Source of the DNA: Acetobacteraceae bacterium
Lineage (GTDB): Bacteria > Pseudomonadota > Alphaproteobacteria > Acetobacterales > Acetobacteraceae
Direction: 5' to 3'
DNA: 42,582 nt
Assembly (NCBI GenBank): GCA_009693865.1
Contig: SHWL01000018.1
Location: 1 to 42,582, forward strand
Part shown: piece after piece, positions 1 to 7,675 of the stretch
Numbering within the stretch: position 1 is the stretch's first letter
Layout: each line of letters opens with the position of its first letter
Position numbers and translations under genes: made by a program
Notes under the pieces: generated by a model
What the model was told of the DNA's origin: nothing
What the model saw: only the letters and a program-made list of their open reading frames with translations
Databases searched by the model: none

Positions 1-40
1 CTGCTTCCCAACGGGTCAGGGTATCGCGAAGTTTCAACAT
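1..40 (-). CDS. possible 5' end of cysS (cysteinyl-tRNA synthetase), cut by window edge
   Basis: An ATG at 40-38 on the minus strand opens a frame that runs off the window after 13 codons, reading MLKLRDTLTRWEA. The L-x-L-x-[DN]-T-L-T-R pattern is what the first residues of many cysteinyl-tRNA synthetases look like. The match is very short and the next residue (W where K or R is usual) does not help. No convincing ribosome binding site precedes the ATG. This is a weak guess; the rest of the gene lies outside the window. Confidence 0.3.
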   Translation of the reverse strand, partial: MLKLRDTLTRWEA

Positions 41-199
41 CCTCAGGCCTTGCAGTTGCTCCGACCGGCGCATCCGACCCTCCAAAGGGACGAATTCACC
101 GGACAGATCACTTGCTACCTACGCCGGACATTTCACGTGCTCTCTACACACCCGACGGAAGAACTTGCGAGAATGCGGGAAAAAGGCCACATTTCCCAA

Positions 200-787
200 A
201 TGACCACGAGCAAACCTTCAACCCCGGACGCAGGCGGTTTTCTGACCGGGCAATTGCTGATCGCGATGCCCGCGATGGGCGATCCGCGCTTTTCCCAAAG
301 CATCATATATATGTGTGCGCATACTGCGGAAGGCGCCATGGGGCTTGTCCTCAACCGTCCGGTGGTCAAGCCGACCTTTGCGGAGCTGTTGAAACAGCTG
401 AAGGTCGCGCCTGACCCGCCCGCCCGCCAGGTGCGCCTTTGCGCCGGGGGTCCGGTGGAGAACGCCCGGGGATTCGTTCTGCACACCAACGACTGGACCG
501 GCGAGGGCAGCCTGCGGGTCAATGACGAACTCGCGTTGACCGCCAGCCTGGACGTGCTTCAGGTGATCGCGGGCGGCGGCGGGCCGCGGGAATGTGTCCT
601 GGCGTTGGGTTACGCCGGCTGGGGGCCGGGTCAGCTCGATTGGGAGATCCATCAGAATGCCTGGCTGTCAGGGCCGGCGGATGAGCCGTTGCTGTTCGAT
701 GCCAACCACGACACCAAATGGCGGCGGGCGCTGGCCAAGCTGCACGTCGATCCGCTGCTGTTGTCGGACGTCGCCGGGCACGCCTGA
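200..787 (+). CDS. yqgE: YqgE/AlgH family protein (UPF0301)
   Basis: A 195-residue protein of the YqgE/AlgH family, whose biochemical role is unsettled (AlgH was linked to alginate regulation in Pseudomonas). The family signature is clear: an N-terminal GGFLTGQLLIAMPAMGDPRF stretch, then TAEGAMGLVLNRP, CAGGPVEN near the middle and LALGYAGWGPGQL in the second half. The length is close to the E. coli protein (about 187). The frame is open upstream to about 50, but family members begin just before the GxLLIAMP block, so the ATG at 200 (MTTSKPSTPD) is the best start. It lies upstream of hisB with a 105-base gap and may or may not be cotranscribed. Confidence 0.93.
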   Translation: MTTSKPSTPDAGGFLTGQLLIAMPAMGDPRFSQSIIYMCAHTAEGAMGLVLNRPVVKPTFAELLKQLKVAPDPPARQVRLCAGGPVENARGFVLHTNDWTGEGSLRVNDELALTASLDVLQVIAGGGGPRECVLALGYAGWGPGQLDWEIHQNAWLSGPADEPLLFDANHDTKWRRALAKLHVDPLLLSDVAGHA

Positions 788-892
788 TCGGGCGGACGTC
801 CTGGTCTCGCGAGGCGATCTTCACATCCTGATCGCGCTCACATCTATCCGATCCCGCTGGACCGCCAACACACGCCGGAGTAGTGGGATCGC

Positions 893-1483
893 ATGGACCG
901 CATCGCCACAATCACTCGTACCACAACGGAAACCGATATCAGCGTCACCCTGAACCTCGACGGGTCCGGGAAGGCCGATATTGCCACCGGCATTGGCTTT
1001 CTCGATCATATGCTGACGGCATTGGCTCGTCACGGGCTGTTCGACCTGAAGGTCCGGGCCAAGGGCGATCTGCATATCGACTTTCACCACACGACCGAGG
1101 ACGTCGGCATCGTCATTGGTCAGGCTTTCGCCCGGGCTATCGGCGACAAGCGCGGTATCCGGCGCTTCGGGCAGGCATTGATTCCGATGGACGAGACCCT
1201 CGCCGAGGCCGCCGTGGACATTTCCGGCCGCCCATTCCTGGTTTGGAACGCCGATTTCGGCCGCCCGAAGATCGGCGAAATGGACACCGAGCTGTTCGAG
1301 GAATTCTTCCGCGCGTTGGCATTCAACGCGCTGATCACGCTGCACATCAACCGGCGCGCGGGTCATAACGCGCATCATGTCGCGGAAGCGTGCTTCAAAG
1401 CCGCCGCTCGCGCTCTGCGCATGGCGTCTGAGTTCGACCCGCGGGCGGGAGATGCGGTTCCGTCGACCAAGGGGTCGCTGTAA
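893..1483 (+). CDS. hisB: imidazoleglycerol-phosphate dehydratase
   Basis: HisB, 196 residues, removes water from imidazole-glycerol phosphate to give imidazole-acetol phosphate, the sixth step of histidine synthesis, in the cytoplasm. Visible signatures are FLDHML near residue 36, HHTTEDVG near residue 65, and [13 protein letters not shown] near residue 157, which carry the histidines and acidic residues of the two manganese sites. The C-terminus PSTKGSL is the normal family ending (PSTKGxL), so the gene is complete. It is the monofunctional type without the phosphatase domain of enterobacteria. Its TAA at 1481-1483 sits inside the first unit of a 25-base tandem repeat. The rest of the cluster (DUF2628, hisH, hisA, hisF, hisE) follows on the same strand. 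Confidence 0.98.
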   Translation: MDRIATITRTTTETDISVTLNLDGSGKADIATGIGFLDHMLTALARHGLFDLKVRAKGDLHIDFHHTTEDVGIVIGQAFARAIGDKRGIRRFGQALIPMDETLAEAAVDISGRPFLVWNADFGRPKIGEMDTELFEEFFRALAFNALITLHINRRAGHNAHHVAEACFKAAARALRMASEFDPRAGDAVPSTKGSL

Positions 1484-1614
1484 AATGACCTCCAAGGGGT
1501 CGCTGTAAAATGACCTCCAAGGGGTCGCTGTAAGATGACCCTAACGGGGTCGCGGTCAAATGCCTCAAAGGGTCGCGGTGAAATGACTGCCAACGGCGTT
1601 TCGTGAAAATCTGG
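1471..1614 (+). repeat. 25-base tandem repeat spanning the hisB stop codon and the hisB-DUF2628 gap
   Basis: Units run 1471-1495, 1496-1520, 1521-1545, 1546-1569 (24 bases), 1570-1594 and a degenerate sixth from 1595. Units 1 and 2 are identical, unit 3 has five changes, and units 4-6 are progressively more diverged. The unit core is GGGGTCGCTGTAAAATGACC. The first unit encodes the conserved HisB ending KGSL-stop, so the array most likely grew by duplication of the hisB 3' end rather than by insertion. Each early unit can also form a weak 6-base hairpin (GGGGTC with GACCTC, one G-U). There are no unique spacers, so it is not a CRISPR array. Confidence 0.9.
1485..1606 (+). other. relay of three mini reading frames linking hisB to the DUF2628 gene
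   Basis: After the hisB TAA (1481-1483) one base follows and then ATG at 1485, reading MTSKGSL-TAA (1485-1508). One base later an ATG at 1510 gives the identical MTSKGSL-TAA (1510-1533). One base later an ATG at 1535 opens a 23-residue frame ending in TGA at 1604-1606. That TGA overlaps the GTG start (1603-1605) of the DUF2628 gene as GTGA. An AAGGGG stretch about ten bases before the first two ATGs could act as a weak ribosome binding site. The arrangement is seen directly; that ribosomes use it for termination-reinitiation is inference. It may only be a by-product of the repeat. Confidence 0.4.
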
Positions 1615-1980
1615 ACGGCACACGAAAAGCCGCACGCTCCGCCCCTGTTGATACGGGAGGGTTTCTCGTGCGGGGCGCTGGTGTTCGGCCCGTTCTGGCT
1701 GGCCAGTCATCGGGCTTGGCTGTCTGCGGCCGTCGCGTTGTTGCTTGAGGTGCTGATCCCGGTCCTGACCCGCCCGCCCGCCTCCCTGGTGCTGACAGCG
1801 GGGTTTGCCGTTTGGCTTGGCTTTTCCGGACGTGACCTGGTGCGCTGGTGCATCGCTCGCCGCGGTTATCTGGAATCCAGCGTCATCGCCGGACGGAACG
1901 AGGACGAGGCCCAGGTCCGGCTGTTGACGGCCCGCCCGGATCTTGTGGTCCGGTCGATGGTGGCGGAGGCGGCGCCGTGA
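1603..1980 (+). CDS. DUF2628 domain small membrane protein in the his cluster
   Basis: A 125-residue protein of the DUF2628 family, function unknown. The N-terminus (MKIWTAHEKPHAPPLLIREG) followed by FSCGALVFGPFWLASHRAWL is the family pattern, and two hydrophobic segments (about residues 25-55 and 62-82) suggest an inner-membrane protein with a short cytoplasmic tail. The GTG at 1603 is chosen because family members begin with this motif; it has no clear ribosome binding site of its own and overlaps the stop of a preceding mini frame. Its TGA overlaps the GTG of hisH (GTGA), so translation is probably coupled. DUF2628 genes are, to my knowledge, found next to hisH in related bacteria, but a role in histidine synthesis is not established. 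Confidence 0.85.
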   Translation: MKIWTAHEKPHAPPLLIREGFSCGALVFGPFWLASHRAWLSAAVALLLEVLIPVLTRPPASLVLTAGFAVWLGFSGRDLVRWCIARRGYLESSVIAGRNEDEAQVRLLTARPDLVVRSMVAEAAP

Positions 1981-2612
1981 AAATCGCGGTCGTCGATTAT
2001 GGCAGCGGCAACCTTGCCTCGGCCTCGCGCGCACTGGCGCTCGCGGCGGACCGGGCCGGCATTACCGCCTCGGTCCTGGTGACCGCCGATCCTGACCTGG
2101 TCGCGGCATCCGACCGGATCGTGCTGCCAGGTCAAGGGGCCTTCGCCGATTGCGCGCGCGGGTTACACGCGGTGGTGGGGATGTGGGACGCGATCGATCA
2201 TACCACACGCCGGGGAACACCGTTCCTCGGTATCTGCGTGGGGATGCAACTCATGGCCCAACGCGGTTTGGAACATGCCATCACCCAAGGCTACGGCTGG
2301 ATCGCGGGCGACGTAGCGGAGATGGCCGCCCCTGGGCTGCGCCTGCCGCAGATGGGCTGGAACGGATTGGACTTCGAGCCCGGCGCGCATCCGCTACTGG
2401 AGGGTTTACATCCAGGCGATCATGCCTATTTCGTGCATAGCTATGCGCTGGAGGGGGGCGATCCGTCGCAGACGATCGCGACCACCGATTACGGCGGACC
2501 CGTTGTCGCCTTCGTCGCCGCCGGCAATAGCGCTGGCACGCAGTTTCACGTCGAGAAGAGCCAGGAGGTTGGCATACGTATCCTGACCAATTTCCTGCGC
2601 TGGACCCCCTGA
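1977..2612 (+). CDS. hisH: imidazole glycerol phosphate synthase, glutamine amidotransferase subunit
   Basis: HisH, 211 residues, hydrolyses glutamine and passes ammonia to HisF, which makes imidazole-glycerol phosphate and AICAR from PRFAR. The class I glutaminase triad is visible: Cys87 in GICVGMQL, His191 and Glu193 in FHVEKSQ. The N-terminus KIAVVDYGSGNL is the family start, which fixes the GTG at 1977, although the frame is open further upstream. The start overlaps the DUF2628 stop by four bases (GTGA). The hisF partner is at 4036 in the same cluster. Confidence 0.97.
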   Translation: MKIAVVDYGSGNLASASRALALAADRAGITASVLVTADPDLVAASDRIVLPGQGAFADCARGLHAVVGMWDAIDHTTRRGTPFLGICVGMQLMAQRGLEHAITQGYGWIAGDVAEMAAPGLRLPQMGWNGLDFEPGAHPLLEGLHPGDHAYFVHSYALEGGDPSQTIATTDYGGPVVAFVAAGNSAGTQFHVEKSQEVGIRILTNFLRWTP

Positions 2613-2616
2613 CATC

Positions 2617-3183
2617 ATGCCCGAGCGCGCGCCGCCCACACCGCATTTCCTCGTCGAACCGGTCGAGGAATTGGACGACGACGACCTCGCCGCGCTATGC
2701 GAGGCGACCGACGCCGCGATCATCGATGGCGGCGGGTTTGGCTGGGTCAATCCGCCCGGCCGCCGCGCGCTGGAAACCTATTATCGAGGTGTGCTGCTGG
2801 TTCCGGAGCGCGAGTTACTGGTTGCGCGGATGGATGGGACGATCGTCGGTTCGGCGCATCTGGTGAAGCCGCCGCGCAACAACGAGGCGCAGTCTTTCGC
2901 GGCGCAGTTGATGCACGCATTCGTCGCGCCTTATGCCCGCGGCCACGGGCTGGCGCGAATGCTGACTCAGGGTGTTGAAACCCGGGCGCGCGAACTTGGC
3001 TATCACGTCTTGAATCTGGATGTGCGCGAGACTCAAACAGCAGCGATCCATATGTATGAGACGCTTGGGTACGAACGGTGGGGCATGCATCCTAACTATG
3101 CGATGGTGCGCGGCAAGGTCGTTCAGGGCTTTTACTATTTTAAAAGATTGAAACAGCGGAAGACCGCCGCGCCCGACGCATGA
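2617..3183 (+). CDS. GNAT family N-acetyltransferase inserted between hisH and hisA
   Basis: A 188-residue acetyltransferase of the GNAT fold. The acetyl-CoA binding motif is visible as [20 protein letters not shown] (about residues 108-127), followed by [25 protein letters not shown], the usual beta-strand, helix and YExxGF-like end. The substrate cannot be read from sequence. The ATG at 2617 lies four bases after the hisH stop and the TGA overlaps the hisA ATG (ATGA), so the gene is embedded in the histidine transcription unit and likely translated with it. Its base composition matches its neighbours. A role in histidine metabolism is only suggested by position. Confidence 0.85.
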   Translation: MPERAPPTPHFLVEPVEELDDDDLAALCEATDAAIIDGGGFGWVNPPGRRALETYYRGVLLVPERELLVARMDGTIVGSAHLVKPPRNNEAQSFAAQLMHAFVAPYARGHGLARMLTQGVETRARELGYHVLNLDVRETQTAAIHMYETLGYERWGMHPNYAMVRGKVVQGFYYFKRLKQRKTAAPDA

Positions 3184-3914
3184 CGTTGACCCTGTATCCC
3201 GCGATCGATCTGAAGGACGGCAGCTGCGTGCGGTTGCGGCGTGGTGAGATGGATCAGGCAACGGTTTATTCCGATGATCCCGCTGCACAAGCGGCGGCAT
3301 GGCGGGACGCCGGATGCGAATGGCTGCATGTCGTCGACCTCAACGGCGCGTTCGCCGGACGTCCGGTCAATACGGACGCGGTCGTTTCCATCCTGAGCGC
3401 GGTCGATCTGCCGGTACAACTCGGCGGTGGCATCCGCGACATGGCCGGGATTGAATCCTGGCTCAGTGCCGGGGTGCGTCGCGTGATTCTTGGCTCAGCG
3501 GCGGCGAAAAATCCGTCGCTGGTCATCGAAGCCTGTAAAACGTTCCCGGGCCGTATCGCCGTCGGCATCGATGCCCGCGACGGTTATGTGGCAACCGAAG
3601 GCTGGGCTGAAACCTCGACCATGGCGGCGTCCGAGTTGGGGTTGCGTTTTGAAGATGCCGGCGTGACCGCGATCATTTATACCGATATTGGCCGTGACGG
3701 AATGCTGTCGGGACTAAATCTCGATCAGACGCTCGATCTGGCGGCGAAATTGACGACACCGGTCATCGCGTCGGGGGGTGTCGGATCCCTGGACGACCTG
3801 GTGGCGCTCCGGCGCGTTGCCGCGGGAACCCGGATCGAGGGCGTGATCGTCGGCCGCGCGCTGTATGACGGGCGCGTACAACCGGGCGAGGCGCTCGCGT
3901 TGCTGCGGGCCTGA
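3180..3914 (+). CDS. hisA: ProFAR isomerase (HisA)
   Basis: HisA, 244 residues, is the (beta/alpha)8 isomerase that converts ProFAR to PRFAR, the step before HisH/HisF. The first catalytic Asp is in YPAIDLKDG (residue 10) and the second in [14 protein letters not shown] (about residue 128). Phosphate-binding loops LGGGIR and [11 protein letters not shown] are both present, the latter shared with HisF. The ATG overlaps the preceding GNAT stop (ATGA). Length is normal for the family. Confidence 0.97.
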   Translation: MTLTLYPAIDLKDGSCVRLRRGEMDQATVYSDDPAAQAAAWRDAGCEWLHVVDLNGAFAGRPVNTDAVVSILSAVDLPVQLGGGIRDMAGIESWLSAGVRRVILGSAAAKNPSLVIEACKTFPGRIAVGIDARDGYVATEGWAETSTMAASELGLRFEDAGVTAIIYTDIGRDGMLSGLNLDQTLDLAAKLTTPVIASGGVGSLDDLVALRRVAAGTRIEGVIVGRALYDGRVQPGEALALLRA

Positions 3915-4035
3915 TCTCCCTTTCATTGGTCACGACAAATATGGGGGTTGTGGGGCTGTCCAGACGATCGCGGTTCCGCTTTTTACCATATTGCGCTTGC
4001 AACCTGCGCGGGCAGTGGGGTCTAAAGGGTGCATC

Positions 4036-4806
4036 ATGTTGAAACTAAGGGTGATTCCCTGTCTTGATGTAAAGGACGGCCGGGTCGTCAAGGGCGTGAA
4101 TTTCGTCTCCTTGCGCGACGCGGGCGATCCGGTGGAGCAAGCCGCCATCTATGACGCGGCGGGAGCGGACGAACTGACCTTCCTGGACATCACCGCCAGC
4201 CATGAAAATCGCGACACCATACTGGACGTCGTGTCCCGCACGGCGGCGCGGGTGTTCCTGCCGCTGACCGTGGGTGGGGGCATACGCTCGACCGACGACA
4301 TGCGGCGGTTGCTGCTGGCGGGCACGGATAAATGCAGCATCAACTCCGCCGCCGTGGAGCGGCCTGAACTGGTGCGCGAAGCGGCGGTGAAATTCGGTAG
4401 CCAATGCGTGGTGGTGGCGGTGGACGCGAAACAGAGCGCCGCCGGAACGTGGGAGGTGTTCACCCATGGCGGCCGCCGCCCCACGGGGATCGATACGATC
4501 GCCTGGTGCCGGCAGGTTGTTTCGCTCGGCGCGGGGGAAATCCTGCTGACCAGTATGGACCGCGACGGAACAGGCAAAGGTTTCGATCTCGATTTGTTGC
4601 GGGCGGTTTGCGCCGCGGTGCGGGTGCCCGTCATCGCTTCGGGCGGGGTCGGTACGTTCCAGCATTTCGTCGAAGGCGCGGAGGCCGGCGCGACGGGATT
4701 GCTCGCCGCGAGCGTGTTCCATTTCGGCACTTTCACGATCGCCCAGGTCAAACAGGCGTTGGCGGCGGCGGGACAGCCGGTGCGGCCGATGCGCGAGGCG
4801 GCTTGA
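4036..4806 (+). CDS. hisF: imidazole glycerol phosphate synthase, cyclase subunit
   Basis: HisF, 256 residues, is the cyclase half of IGP synthase and partners HisH (1977-2612). The N-terminus [22 protein letters not shown] carries the catalytic Asp11 and the second one is in VVVAVDAK (about residue 130). The loops VGGGIRS and [11 protein letters not shown] bind phosphate, and the family feature [13 protein letters not shown] is present. The frame is open upstream to 3865, but the family start motif places the true start at the ATG at 4036. The 121-base gap after hisA is the only sizeable one in this part of the cluster, so an internal promoter is possible. Confidence 0.97.
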   Translation: MLKLRVIPCLDVKDGRVVKGVNFVSLRDAGDPVEQAAIYDAAGADELTFLDITASHENRDTILDVVSRTAARVFLPLTVGGGIRSTDDMRRLLLAGTDKCSINSAAVERPELVREAAVKFGSQCVVVAVDAKQSAAGTWEVFTHGGRRPTGIDTIAWCRQVVSLGAGEILLTSMDRDGTGKGFDLDLLRAVCAAVRVPVIASGGVGTFQHFVEGAEAGATGLLAASVFHFGTFTIAQVKQALAAAGQPVRPMREAA

Positions 4807-4809
4807 CGG

Positions 4810-5280
4810 ATGCCGAAGGCGACCAAGCGCAAGGCTCCCCGTAAGTCCAGGGGCGCGGTCAAAAGCAAGACCATGGGCAAGCTGAAGCGCGCCCTGAAGG
4901 TTCGTGTGCCCGTGGAGACCGGCGCGGTGGTGCTCGACCGGTTGTGGTCGGTGGTCATGAGCCGCCGCGATGCCGATCCGGCGGTCAGCCACTCGGCCCG
5001 GCTGCTGTCGCGCGGGGCGGCCAAGGTCGCGCAAAAATTCGGCGAGGAAGCGGTTGAGTGCATCATCGAAGCGGCGCGCGGCGACAAAGATGCCGTGATC
5101 GCGGAAAGCGCCGACGTGTTGTACCATCTGCTGGTCGTCTGGGTTTCCACGGGAGTGGCGCCTGAGGAAGTCTGGGCTGAGCTGATGCGCCGCGAGGGGG
5201 TCAGCGGCATCGCTGAGAAAGCCTCCCGGGCTCAAACCAGCCTCGTTGCGCGCGCGCTGAAAACGACGAAAATCCCCTGA
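4810..5280 (+). CDS. hisE: phosphoribosyl-ATP pyrophosphatase with basic N-terminal extension
   Basis: HisE hydrolyses phosphoribosyl-ATP to phosphoribosyl-AMP, the second step of histidine synthesis. The core runs from about residue 38 ([17 protein letters not shown]) through [20 protein letters not shown] to [13 protein letters not shown] and GVSGIAEKA, with the conserved acidic metal ligands (GEEAVE, ESADxLYH). At 156 residues it is about 50 longer than typical HisE. The first 35 residues are rich in Lys and Arg ([20 protein letters not shown]), and there is a short C-terminal tail. An internal ATG at 4873 would shorten the extension by 21 residues. The ATG at 4810 lies three bases after the hisF stop. 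Confidence 0.93.
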   Translation: MPKATKRKAPRKSRGAVKSKTMGKLKRALKVRVPVETGAVVLDRLWSVVMSRRDADPAVSHSARLLSRGAAKVAQKFGEEAVECIIEAARGDKDAVIAESADVLYHLLVVWVSTGVAPEEVWAELMRREGVSGIAEKASRAQTSLVARALKTTKIP

Positions 5281-5301
5281 CCTCGAACAGGGAGCATTCC
5301 G

Positions 5302-5682
5302 ATGCCCGTCAGCGGCCTGCCGCCATACGATGACGCCAATATCTTCGCCCGGATTCTGCGCGGGGAGATCCCGGCGAAGACGGTTTTCGAGGACGAGTGG
5401 GCGCTCGCGTTCCACGACATCGCACCGCAGGCCCCGGTGCACGTGTTGATCATTCCGAGGGGCAAATATTGTTCCTTCGCCGATTTCACCGCCCAGGGCA
5501 GCGAGGCGGAGATCGGCGGGTTTTTCCGGGCTGTTGGGGCGGTCGCGCGGCAAATGGGACTGGAGGCGCCGGGATATCGGATTCTCGCGAACATGGGGGA
5601 ACATGGCGGGCAGGAAGTGCCGCATTTCCATGTGCATTTGTTTGGCGGGCGGTCGTTGGGGCGGATGGTGCCGGCGGGCTGA
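5302..5682 (+). CDS. HIT family nucleotide-binding protein (HinT-like)
   Basis: A 126-residue histidine triad protein. The triad is His108, His110 and His112 in PHFHVHLFGG, with His110 expected to be the nucleophile; N-terminal NIFARILRGEIPAKTVFED is the HinT-like start. Family members hydrolyse purine nucleoside phosphoramidates such as AMP-lysine in the cytoplasm. The ATG at 5302 follows a GGGAG ribosome binding site and lies 21 bases after hisE, the usual place for this gene at the end of alphaproteobacterial his clusters. It probably ends the transcription unit. Confidence 0.95.
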   Translation: MPVSGLPPYDDANIFARILRGEIPAKTVFEDEWALAFHDIAPQAPVHVLIIPRGKYCSFADFTAQGSEAEIGGFFRAVGAVARQMGLEAPGYRILANMGEHGGQEVPHFHVHLFGGRSLGRMVPAG

Positions 5683-5736
5683 CGATTTCAGCCTGGCTCT
5701 CGCTTCGCCAAAGCCGCGAAGGCTGGTAATTCATCG

Positions 5737-5756
5737 TTGTCCTGACAATGTACGTA
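5737..5756 (+). promoter_or_regulatory. candidate operator of the tacA-tacT pair
   Basis: A perfect 5-base inverted repeat with 2-base spacer, TTGTCCTGACAA (5737-5748), is followed by the 6-base palindrome TACGTA (5751-5756). Both lie 30-50 bases upstream of the antitoxin start. Ribbon-helix-helix antitoxins of this class bind such short palindromes and repress their own operon. The assignment is by position and symmetry only. Confidence 0.35.
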
Positions 5757-5785
5757 TGGTAGCCTGTGTCATCCTGGAGGCACAG

Positions 5786-6067
5786 ATGGATAGCACGACC
5801 GAAAGCCGTTCCGAGCGGGTCGATTTGCGGATGACCCCGACCGCCAAATACGTGCTGCGACAGGCGGCCGCGGTCGCCAACAAAACCCTGACCGAGTTCC
5901 TGCTCGACAGCAGCCTGCACGCCGCGCACGATACCTTGGCGGATCGCCGCCTTTTTGTGCTCGACGAACGGCAATGGGATGAGTTCACGGCGGCATTGGA
6001 TGCGCCGCCGGCCGACAATCCACTGTTGCGCGCATTGCTCGCGCGCAAACCCGCCTGGGAAGAGTGA
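5786..6067 (+). CDS. TacA-type (DUF1778) ribbon-helix-helix antitoxin
   Basis: A 93-residue protein of the DUF1778/TacA family. The N-terminal RVDLRMTPTAKYVLRQAAAV is the DNA-binding ribbon-helix-helix part, and the tail FVLDERQWDEFTAALDAPP is the conserved toxin-binding segment. It should neutralise the acetyltransferase toxin encoded next and repress the operon together with it. The ATG at 5786 has a good ribosome binding site (TGGAGG, five bases upstream); the open frame extends further upstream but without family similarity. Its TGA overlaps the toxin GTG by four bases. Confidence 0.93.
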   Translation: MDSTTESRSERVDLRMTPTAKYVLRQAAAVANKTLTEFLLDSSLHAAHDTLADRRLFVLDERQWDEFTAALDAPPADNPLLRALLARKPAWEE

Positions 6068-6582
6068 CGGCACGCATTCCGGAGCTTTCAGCGCCGCGAC
6101 CGATCGCGCCGGAGCATGAGGTTGACGCATTTCAATCCGGGGTCGGGTCGCTCGACGATTGGCTCAAACGCCATGCGCGCCGCAATGAAGCCGAGGGTGG
6201 TTCGCGCACCTTCGTTGTATGCACTGGTTGGCGTGTTGCCGGTTACTACAGCCTCGCCGCATGTTCCTTGTTGCCAGGGACCGCCACAGGGCGCGTGCGG
6301 CGGAACATGCCCAATCCGGTGCCGGTCGTGTTGCTTGGACGACTGGCGATTGATCGTGACTGGCAGGGCAAAGGGCTCGGAGGCGATCTTCTTCGTGACG
6401 CGACACTGCGCGTGCTGGCGGCGGGAGACTCCATCGGCGTCCGGGCCATCCTTGTACACGCCATCTCACCGAAGGCCGGCGCTTTTTATGAGCGGCATGG
6501 ATTCAAGGCATCGCCGATTGAACCGTTGACTCTTATGATGACCCTGGCCGAGGCGAAACGCGCTTTTGTTGACGCGCGCTGA
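6064..6582 (+). CDS. TacT-type GNAT acetyltransferase toxin
   Basis: A 172-residue GNAT toxin of the type that acetylates the amino group of charged tRNAs and so stops translation. Family signs are the early FQSGVGSLDDWLKRHA block, GYYSLAA, the acetyl-CoA loop LAIDRDWQGKGLGGDLLRDA (about residues 97-116) and the C-terminal FYERHGFKASP with the Tyr found in active TacT toxins. The GTG at 6064 overlaps the antitoxin stop (GTGA). No disruption is seen, so the pair is probably intact. The GTG start and the overlap suggest the toxin is made in smaller amount than the antitoxin. Confidence 0.93.
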   Translation: MTARIPELSAPRPIAPEHEVDAFQSGVGSLDDWLKRHARRNEAEGGSRTFVVCTGWRVAGYYSLAACSLLPGTATGRVRRNMPNPVPVVLLGRLAIDRDWQGKGLGGDLLRDATLRVLAAGDSIGVRAILVHAISPKAGAFYERHGFKASPIEPLTLMMTLAEAKRAFVDAR

Positions 6583-6619
6583 ACAGTCGCTAAGACCGGC
6601 TTGGTCAACCTGGATTTGA

Positions 6620-7675
6620 TCACCCCCAGCGGCCCGGCGGGTTCCGTCGCGCGATCCAGACCACAAACGCGAGCCAGGCCAGTTGTGGGGGAAGAGTCAC
6701 GAACGGAACGGCCGCCTTCCAACCCGGCGATACCCGAAGGAAAACCAGACAGGCCAGGCCGCCAAAAATCGCGAATCCCCAATGGATCAGCGTCACCGTC
6801 ACCGCCGGCACGCCCGACCGGTGCGCCACCTGATACAGATGCCCTCGATGCGATTGAGTGAGTCGCTCTCCGGCCAGTGCGCGGCGGAGCAATGTGAAAC
6901 CCGCGTCGAACAGCACGCCGGATAACAGCATCGGAACCAGCATGAATGACAGCGCGACGCCTTCGAACCGGCTCGCTACAACGCCCAGGACTGCGATCAT
7001 GAAGCCGCAGAACTGACTGCCGACATCGCCCATGAAGATCCGCGCGCGCGGAAAGTTGAATGGCAGGAACCCCAGCAGCCCAGCTCCGAGCAAGCCGCAG
7101 GCCGCGTAACAGAATGCGCCACCGACTCCCGCCGCGATGAACGCGAGGAATGCGCAGGCGATCAGCGTCACACCGCTGGCGAGGCCGTTCAATCCATCGA
7201 TGAAATTGACCGCGTTGGTAGTGAACAACAGCCAGACCAGCGTGACCGGTATGCCGATCCAACCGATATAAACCGGCCCAATGAACGGAATGCTGTAATT
7301 GTGGACATAGATTCCCGTGCCCACGGCGACCAGCGCCGCGAGCCCCTGAATCCCCAGCTTCACGCCGAACGGCCAGTCGTAAAGATCGTCCAGGAACGCC
7401 ACCAGCGCGATGGCCGCGGAGGCCGCGATGACCCCAAGGAAATATTCGTCCGCGAGCCGCGCGAATTCCGCGTAACGATACAACAGGAGGCTGCCTACGA
7501 GGAACGCGGCGACGACGCCAACGCCACCACCTTTGGGGGTAGGCCGGTCGTGGGCCTTGCGCGCATCGGGCGTGTCCATCACTCGCAGGGAAATCATGAT
7601 CCGGACCACGATCGCGGACAGGAGCGCGAGTCCCAGGCCCAGAGCCATATGGCGGAGAAGCGCGGCGGAGGTCAT
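6620..7675 (-). CDS. WecA/WbpL family undecaprenyl-phosphate sugar-1-phosphate transferase
   Basis: A polytopic membrane enzyme of about 351 residues (glycosyltransferase family 4 in the MraY/WecA superfamily) that moves a HexNAc-1-phosphate from its UDP form onto undecaprenyl phosphate, starting a surface polysaccharide. Motifs in order are KAHDRPTPKGGG, FLDDLYDW (Asp-Asp), NAVNFIDGLNGLASG, FMGDVGSQFCGF and the HRGHLYQ loop; about ten hydrophobic helices are visible. The ATG at 7675 (MTSAALLRHMALG) is chosen; a TTG at 7708 would add 11 residues. The divergent WbpM-like gene at 8137 fits the WbpL/WbpM pairing known in Pseudomonas. The sugar used cannot be read from sequence. Confidence 0.9.
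   Translation of the reverse strand: MTSAALLRHMALGLGLALLSAIVVRIMISLRVMDTPDARKAHDRPTPKGGGVGVVAAFLVGSLLLYRYAEFARLADEYFLGVIAASAAIALVAFLDDLYDWPFGVKLGIQGLAALVAVGTGIYVHNYSIPFIGPVYIGWIGIPVTLVWLLFTTNAVNFIDGLNGLASGVTLIACAFLAFIAAGVGGAFCYAACGLLGAGLLGFLPFNFPRARIFMGDVGSQFCGFMIAVLGVVASRFEGVALSFMLVPMLLSGVLFDAGFTLLRRALAGERLTQSHRGHLYQVAHRSGVPAVTVTLIHWGFAIFGGLACLVFLRVSPGWKAAVPFVTLPPQLAWLAFVVWIARRNPPGRWG

Noticed and set aside
1471-1614. CRISPR array
   Set aside because: The repeats are directly adjacent, without unique spacers, and no cas genes are near.
4045-5637. A 530-codon open frame on the minus strand across hisF, hisE and the HIT gene
   Set aside because: It is antisense to three well-recognised genes, has an Arg/His-rich composition typical of high-GC shadow frames and shows no family motif.
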